This document shows, piece after piece, positions 57,238 through 64,000 of a DNA stretch of 64,000 nucleotides (position 1 is the first letter of the stretch; each line of letters begins with the position of its first letter). Where the stretch lies: contig OX291553.1 of the NCBI GenBank assembly GCA_946406115.1, positions 14,079,001 through 14,143,000 on the forward strand, given 5' to 3'. This DNA is from Apoda limacodes. Lineage: Eukaryota; Arthropoda; Insecta; Lepidoptera; Limacodidae. Both the position numbers and the translations under genes were made by a program. Below the pieces are notes generated by a model. That model had not been told where the DNA came from, ran no database searches, and saw only the letters and a program-made list of their open reading frames with translations.

Positions 57238-60200
57238 ATGTTGGCTGATGGTGAGACTCCTACCTCAGATTATCAACATAGAAGATGGCAGCACATAAGG
57301 AAATTACTGGAAAGATCTGGACCTTTCTGCCATCCAGACTTTGAGCCATCTGCTGAAATATTAGATTTTTTGATGAACTCTTGTAAAGTTTTGGTAGTTG
57401 GAGCTGGAGGCCTGGGCTGTGAATTACTTAAAGACTTAGCTCTTACGGGATTCAAGAAAATCCATATTGTCGATATGGATACAATAGAACTTTCAAATTT
57501 AAATAGGCAGTTTTTGTTCAGGAAAAAAGATATTGGATCTTCAAAAGCCAAATGTGCTGTAGAGTTTGTTAATACAAGGTAAGTGTGTTTTTAACTTTAA
57601 AGGCTGGAACAAACTTAAGCATTATTGTTAAGAGATTTCCTCGTTATTCCGCTGGGTATGTATGAAGATTTGTAACACTCAGTTTTCTTTACCACAGGCG
57701 GTAGCTTGGGTCTAAACAGGCCTTAATTTGTCCCCTGTAGTCTTACAAGTCGATATTTCTATATAATTAGGGCATTTTTTAATAAAAATAACAATGTATA
57801 TCAGATTCCTCACATTCGTTTTTTTAAAAAAAAAAATTTGGTGCCTTGCCAGCCTCATACGTCTCCAATGGTGGGGCACGACCTACCCTTGCCGAGGGCA
57901 ATTAGGGCATAGCCGGCACGCTGGCCCAGTATGGATTGTGGACTTCAACTTACATTTTTTTCTGAGATATGCAGTTTTCCTCTCGCACTTATTATTCTTC
58001 GTCAAAAAGCCAGTGCAGTGAATAATCAATCAATATGTACTTTAGAAGTTAAGAAAACGACTTATCGGTACATGCCGAGCTCGTACCTCTGCCCCTCAGC
58101 CACTCCCAACTTCCAGAATGAATTACCTAGTTGTTATAAATTCTTTATATCAAGTCATAAAACAAATCATCGTCAATTTTAAAGATAGTAGAACTGTCAA
58201 CCATGATCAAAGAATTAGCAAGTGAATGGTCAAGTGACATAGTTTTTAGAACCAGTGATTACAATGAAAGGAGGTTCTAAGACTTATTCCACAAAACAGT
58301 AGGATGGCGTTCCACTTGGTTTAAAATGAATCTTGTATGTTTTGTATAAAGGTAGATTCTCGGGGATTTATTGATTGCAAGTGCCTTCACTTATTATTGT
58401 GGAAATCCAACTCAGTAATGAACGGCTAGTGACTGGATGATGAAAATTACCATGAGGATCAAACATTTTAACTTTTTTTTTGATAAATATAATAAATATA
58501 ACATTAGTTTTAATGTTCAAGGATCCCAGGTTGTGAGGCTGTGGCACATCATTGTTCTATTCAAGATCTCGATGAAGGGTTCTATCGCCAATTCCACATA
58601 ATTGTTTGTGGTCTTGATTCTATCATCGCTAGGCGCTGGCTGAATGGCATGCTTATGTCCTTGCTTCAGTACAATGATGATGGTATGTTCTAATTTATGT
58701 TGGTTTTTATGGACATGAATATTTATAAGATACTATGTAGCTGTCCCGGCAGACGTTGTTCTGCCCTTTTGGGTACCTAGGATGCGGTGTAGTGCCATTT
58801 ACTAGGTAGTTACAATAAACGGTAAAGCTAAAACATTCTCCATGAAAGAAAATCTACATGGTAATCGGGCAAATAATGTTGAGTTTATTGATCTAGAATA
58901 TACCAACATCCATTTTAATGTATATGGACAAAGTGCTGTTGTAGACGGTTCTTTTAACACAGACCGCCAGAAAACGTCCAATACAACTATTTGGCGGTCC
59001 GTCATCCGGCACGCGTATGCGTTTGCATTGTAACCTATACAACACTGCACATGGTCCGTTTATTCATCATTTCGGCATCCGGTGTAAAAACAGGCGTCTA
59101 CAATAGCTCTGGGGGTGGTGGTTAAGTAGTTTCGGAGTCCCGTTCTCAGAGGCGGATGTTACGACAATACATGCCAGTTTCTAATGCTGAATTCTACTTG
59201 TATTTTCAAATAAAACTTAATAACTTCACTGTGGCATTTTTTTTAAGTGTATTTTTTACTAACCCACTGGACCATGGTCTAGAAAAAACATTTATTATTA
59301 TTATTATATTCGTATTAAAATTATGTAGTCAATTCTGCCACTTGACAGTTTATGTACATTTAGAACTCGAACACCTACTCAATATTCTCAATACTAACTT
59401 AATATAAAATTCGTGACTGGTATTTTCGTCCTTATGTGAATAAATAGGTACCCAAGGAGCACGTTTTTGAAGTCTTAATCCTATTCAATCGATATAAAAT
59501 GTACTGATGGTATATGTTTAGATCATAGCTCTCTAAAGATGGTTTTAGTTTAGAGTCAATTACCTCTAGTAAAGTTTTTAGAACCTCTTTTACGCCATTA
59601 ACCTTGATTAGGTGTTAACTGTCTGAAGGTAAAAACTTATAAGTTCTTATTTAAGGCCTTTTTCTAGATCAACTTAGTTAGCTTTAGCGAAATTGTTCGA
59701 TACATATTTGATAAAGGTTCACAACTTTATTCTAGTCATAATCTTTAAGAAGATAACTTTTAGTGTATTAAAATTAGTGCGTATGCAATGCGCAATATTT
59801 AGAACATTGCAGTCATTAGTGTTCCGTTTTACAAAGATAAAGGTGAATGATATGCAGAATGGAAAAAGTAAAAAATATTAAAAGAATTGGTAGATTTAAA
59901 ATATAAGTTCAACAATATTTCAAAAATAACCTAGAAGCATCAAATCAAGTAGATTTCCTATAAAGCTCTCCTCGTGAAAAAGTCCAGAATACATATATTT
60001 CTTATATACCCTTCAACATCAGTTACTATAAATATACCCCAACCATCCACAACTTTGGCACCTACCACCCAAGTACAATATTGGGTTTGTAATTAACCAA
60101 TAATTGAATTGATGAAATCAGATAAAAAAGTTTCCAGGCACGTTGATCTTGCATGCAATTTAAGAAATCGACTGTGTCCATGGTCAGTCAGGGCCGTAGC

Positions 60201-63200
60201 TAAGAGGGGGCATTGTGGGGCAATGCCCTACCTTCAATTACTAATGCCCTACCTTAAAAGTACCATAAACTAAGGTATAATATATATAAATTGTTTTCCC
60301 GTACTATAAATTAATACCATTTTGCTCTTGTTTTCCCGCGATCCCACCCAATTACCTTCTACCTTAATTACTCACGCTCACAAGCAGGTAAAATAATGGA
60401 AGATGGAAAAATTACTTGCACCGTACCCGTGCATGAAACCACCGCTGCCCTACCTTAGATTCAACCCTAGGTACAGCCCTGTGGTCAGTTAATTAATGAT
60501 TGATATATTAATGAATAAAAATAGGTAAATATATAAATATGTTTAAAGGTGCGCGGTAAACATTACTCATTTTTAGGGTTCTGTACCTCAAAAGGAAAAA
60601 GAAACTTTTATAGAATCACTTTGTTGTTCGTCCGCCTGTCTGTCAAGGCCCTTTTTCTCAGAAACGCGTTAAGGTATCACATTGAAATTAATATCAAATA
60701 TGATCTATGGTCCCTTGAAGCTGTGCAAAAATCAAGCTTCTAAGTGAACTCAGTAAAAAAAAACGGCTGAAAAACGGCCATTTTTGTCACATATTTTGGC
60801 ATTCACAAACAAATCTAAACCTATGGGGTAGGTACTTCCCGTTGTCCTAGAATCATGAAATTTAACATAAAGCAAGGTCTTACATCACAGATATAGGAAA
60901 AAAAATCTGAAATTTGTTGTAATAACATATTTAAAAAAGAAGTTTATCTGTCTTAGACCCTTTTGCATAAGGACGCGTGGAGTTATCAAGTTGAAATTAA
61001 TATCAAATACAAAGGTCTACGGTCCCTTAAAGCTGTTAAAATTTCAATCTTCTATGTCAACGTAACAATAGTAAAATACGGCCATTTTTAACGCATACTT
61101 AGGTATTCAGTTATTCACAAGTAAATCAAAACCTATAGGGTGCTTCCCGTTGTCCTAGAATCATAAAATTTGACATGAAGCAAGGTCACAAAATCACAAA
61201 TGTAGGAAAAACACATTAAAAAAAAAATCAGACAAGACTGTTTTACTTAAGAGCGCGTGGTGTTATCAAGTTAAAATTAATATCGACGTTGAAAAGGCAA
61301 ATGGTGTCCACCACCACGGATGTTTTTTGCAGGAGAACTAAAACAAAGTTTAATCCAAAATATAATATCTCTGTATTTAATCAAAACAAACAAAATTAAA
61401 ATTTAACAATTTTCTGTAATAGACCAACTTATTAATAGTCAAAAATATAGTGCTATTAATAAGTTGGTCGAATTTGATTTACTTTTCTAGTCGCATACAA
61501 ACCTATTAGCTCCTTTCAAATCTCGTCGCCGCGGCGTCGTATTAAGCTCTGAAACTTTTTTATTTATTCTAAAATATGTCATTCGATATTTGCAACTAAA
61601 AATCTATTACATAATTATCATTGTTGTTTCATTTATAAAAACATATATAATTTTGTTATAAAAGTTGTATTCTGTATATTATAGGTAGTTTAGATCAAAG
61701 TAGCGTCATCCCACTGATCGATGGTGGAACCGAGGGTTTCAAAGGCAATGCCAGAGTGATTTTGCCAGGCCTGTCTGCATGTATAGAGTGTACTCTAGAC
61801 TTGTATCCACCACAAAGGACCTTCCCTTTATGCACAATTGCTAACACTCCAAGGTAATGAACACATTCATAAATTGACACTTTTCAAGAAATTATTACAG
61901 AATTTACAGTTCGAATTAACTATCTTGGCGATTCAACGTCATCTGCCCAGTTGCAGTCTCGTATTTACCTATTGGCTCAAAAAAGTAATAGTACTACGGA
62001 CAGAAGACTCGCTCCCATCAGGCTACCGTACAAAACGCGTAAATAATTACAGAGATTTATCGGACTGCTCGGGTAAATGACATCACGCGGCAGACGCGCG
62101 TTCACTGCTTAGGGTTGAGAATGGTAGCAAGCAGACGGACGATGACCTTGCGCAGCCTTATCCTACCGGACCGAATCCACCCATACGCATTCATACCGAA
62201 ACATTGGAGTGCGCCACATCTGCTATTATTCTCTTACCCTACATGCGTTTGCTTGCGTTTACTGATTAGTTTTCATTTGAACCGAGGATTGGCTAATTGG
62301 CGAACTTCTAAGTACCTACACTTGAATTAAAAATGTGTCAAAATTTTTAATAATAATAAATGTAGATATGAACTATATTTTAAACATTTATGTGACTCTT
62401 CTATTTAGTGTACATGCGCATCATATAGCCACAGCCTAAACAACTATTTCATTCAGTCCGCCATCAGAGGCGCTTAGACAGAGAGAGATATGGCTAGTTG
62501 GGTGCTGTTCAGCCAGTCATACATTTTGTCGTAGCGCCATGACTGTCTTACGTTGTCGGATTTATCAAAGGCGATAACTGACTATGTGAATGAAATGAAT
62601 GTTTAGACTGTGATATAACCTTGAAACCCTAAGATGTCTTAAAGGAACTATAAGACTAATTATATTTTAAAATTAAACGCAACATTCTCATGCAATCTCT
62701 CGTACTATGGTTGGGTATTGATTGATTAGTCCCCGAAAACGTAATTTTATAAACAAATTAGTGAAGCATTGAACTTTAGCATAGTATTTAAATGCGTCGC
62801 GGTTCATATGACTAGTTACAATCGTTCTAGTGCAAGCCTAAAGTACCCCTTTCTATGGCATAGCTAACTGACTCAATTTATGCATGCTATTGATTGATCA
62901 GGAAGTTTCCGCTTATAAAAATATCCATTTTCACGATAAATAATTATAGAAATAAAGTACCCTAATATCAAAGTCCGGTCCTTTAAAATGTGGTTAATTT
63001 TTGTCAAATAGGTAGAATATCAAAGGACTAAAAAACAAATACAGTGCACACAAAAACAAATTATCTATGAATGATTTAATTTAGCCAGGAATTTAAAAAA
63101 ATCTTTTAATTACAAACTTTGTGTTACAATTTCTATATATTTTTATTTATTTCAGATTGCCAGAACACTGTATTGAGTACGTAAAAATAATTCAGTGGCC

Positions 63201-64000
63201 CAAAGAGAATCCATGGGGTAACACAACTTCATTAGATGGTGACGAACCGCAGCATGTGGCGTGGGTTCTAGAGAAAGCTCAGGAAAGGGCAAACAAATAT
63301 GGGATCAGCGGTGTTACGTACAGACTTACACAGGGTGTGCTGAAAAATATTATTCCCGCGGTAGCTAGTACTAATGCTACTATTGCGGCGGCTTGTGCTA
63401 CTGAGGTGAGTTCGGGGTTTATACAAAAGCGCAGGCTACACCGCGACGTCCCTAACGCGCTATAACTCCACATCTAGCTCAGTATACTTAACGTAGCTAC
63501 GAATTATATCGAGGTAAGCTAAGCTACAGATAAAATATCCGCTCCCGTGGGAACTCTCGTATATCGATAATAATTTCTATGTCTTTGGTGTTAAAAATCA
63601 ATCCGTCCAGAAGTCTATTATATTTTTTAATTAAAATGTCGAAAATTACAGCAAGCTTTACAGGAATGCGTTAACACGTCCAGATCAGTTTGTGTCTCTT
63701 TGACAATAGGATTGTTCAACGCGCTCTGTAGGCCACTGTACTACCCAGATAGGCGTGTCACATGTTATTATATTTTATTATATACTCTCGACTCTCAGTG
63801 TGTATTTCACTCTGTAATACTGTTAAATGCTTTTGTAGGTATTCAAAATAGCTTCGTCTTGTTGCGCCAGTATGAATAATTACATGGTTTTAAACATGTC
63901 TGAAGGAGTTTATACATACACGTTCAGCGCAGAGAGACGCACGAACTGTGTGGCTTGCAGTAACGCCAAGCGTTCTATGGAGGTAGAGTCTGAAGCCACG
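57238..64000 (+). CDS. UBA3: NEDD8-activating enzyme E1 catalytic subunit, partial at 3' end
   Basis: Exons: 57237-57578 (ATG at 57238), 58522-58682, 61685-61853, 63156-63405, and 63839 to beyond 64000. Phases agree; 361 residues are visible. UBA3 pairs with NAE1 to adenylate NEDD8 and passes it to UBC12, the first step in cullin neddylation. Visible features: [13 protein letters not shown], the nucleotide-binding [19 protein letters not shown] (about 51-69), [56 protein letters not shown], the zinc cysteines ACIEC and NCVACSN, and the catalytic cysteine in LCTIANTPR (C217, codon 61831-61833). [20 protein letters not shown] continues to the UBC12-binding half, which is cut by the window. The exon starts one base before the ATG at a splice acceptor, so a 5' untranslated exon must lie upstream. 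Confidence 0.92.
57836..58115. repeat. Degenerate lepidopteran repeat in UBA3 intron
   Basis: GGTGCCTTGCCAGCCTCATA, CACGACCTACCCTTGCCGAG, CACGCTGGCCCAGTATGGAT and CAGTTTTCCTCTCGCACTTA follow the order of a common SINE-like lepidopteran repeat containing ACGCTGGCCCA-TGCGGATT and a CAGGTTTCCTC motif. The copy is diverged. Confidence 0.5.
58735..59165. repeat. Repeat fragment beginning AGCTGTCCCGGCAGACGTTG
   Basis: TAGCTGTCCCGGCAGACGTT with GTTCTGCC behind it is the usual opening of a dispersed lepidopteran repeat. The following 400 bases contain no homology I can read, apart from the GC-richer phrase CTCTGGGGGTGGTGG near 59107. It lies in a UBA3 intron. Confidence 0.4.
60189..60481. repeat. 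hAT-type MITE with 8-bp target duplication
   Basis: The ends are CAGGGCCGTAGCTAAGAGGG and ...CCTAGGTACAGCCCTG, which form an imperfect terminal inverted repeat. TGGTCAGT flanks both sides exactly (60181-60188 and 60482-60489). The 293-bp interior is non-coding and repeats the phrase ATGCCCTACCTT. The 8-bp duplication and CAGGG ends are diagnostic of hAT elements. Confidence 0.85.
60572..61295 (+). repeat. 'GGGTTCTGTACC' repeat with internal tandem units
   Basis: The start AGGGTTCTGTACCTCAAAAG and CCGCCTGTCTGTCAAGG belong to the same group as 25918 and 53240. The interior is duplicated: AAATTAATATCAAATA recurs at 60685 and 60994, with a weaker third copy at 61274. CTTCCCGTTGTCCTAGAATC occurs at 60836 and 61143. 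Units are about 309 and 280 bases. It lies in a UBA3 intron. Confidence 0.65.
61422..61469. repeat. Perfect 17-bp hairpin
   Basis: GACCAACTTATTAATAG (61422-61438) and CTATTAATAAGTTGGTC (61453-61469) are exact reverse complements around a 14-base loop. It is intronic in UBA3. A compact foldback element or structural motif is possible; the function is unknown. Confidence 0.65.
61854..63155. other. UBA3 intron without a recognised element
   Basis: Short frames (61838-62080, 62115-62330) show no homology. The GC-richer patches near 62080-62230 and 62455-62570 may be old repeats but could not be assigned. Confidence 0.4.

Overview
This window is nuclear DNA from an insect, almost certainly a moth or butterfly (Lepidoptera). 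The coding genes are spliced with GT-AG introns. The spaces between exons are packed with repeat types common in lepidopteran genomes: CR1/Jockey-type retrotransposons whose 3' end carries ACCGCTTACCATCAGGCGG, 'GGGTTCCGTACCC...CCGTCTGTCTGTC' repeats, tRNA-derived SINEs and many small inverted-repeat elements. I assembled the gene models by hand from homology, splice sites and reading phase.

Five host genes are supported. (1) 633-15433, + strand: a secreted acid sphingomyelinase-like phosphodiesterase, 10 exons, 653 residues, with a TATA box at 579. (2) 15572-24926, - strand: UQCC1, the chaperone for cytochrome b in complex III assembly, 4 coding exons. It is tail to tail with gene 1, with only 138 bases between the two stop codons. 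(3) 36749-38299, + strand: mitochondrial ATP synthase subunit beta in one uninterrupted exon. (4) 44077-52556, - strand: a ZNF800-like C2H2 zinc-finger protein, 9 coding exons, 1080 residues. (5) 57238 to the window end, + strand: UBA3, the catalytic subunit of the NEDD8-activating E1, 5 exons visible and incomplete at its 3' end. Two of the five (UQCC1 and ATP synthase beta) serve mitochondrial respiration; otherwise I see no pathway linking the neighbours.

Mobile DNA fills most of the rest. Two nearly identical, broken copies of one non-LTR retrotransposon lie at 2155-4635 and 18186-20128. A different CR1-like fragment sits on the minus strand at 15711-17160. A nearly full-length Jockey-type element (29340-34707) has intact gag, a stop codon in the endonuclease and an internal deletion that removes the catalytic YADD block of its reverse transcriptase. 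A small piece of the same family at 40628-41093 has a clean 11-bp target duplication. DNA transposons include a pogo-like element with exact TA duplications (10310-12038), a diverged relative (23559-24118), a hAT MITE with an 8-bp duplication (60189-60481), and two elements with long terminal inverted repeats (4803-6698 and 20404-22972).

The most unusual item is the element at 20404-22972. It carries decayed coding for a protein with PIN/FEN-nuclease-like motifs and a cysteine-rich tail, an architecture I cannot assign to a named transposase class.
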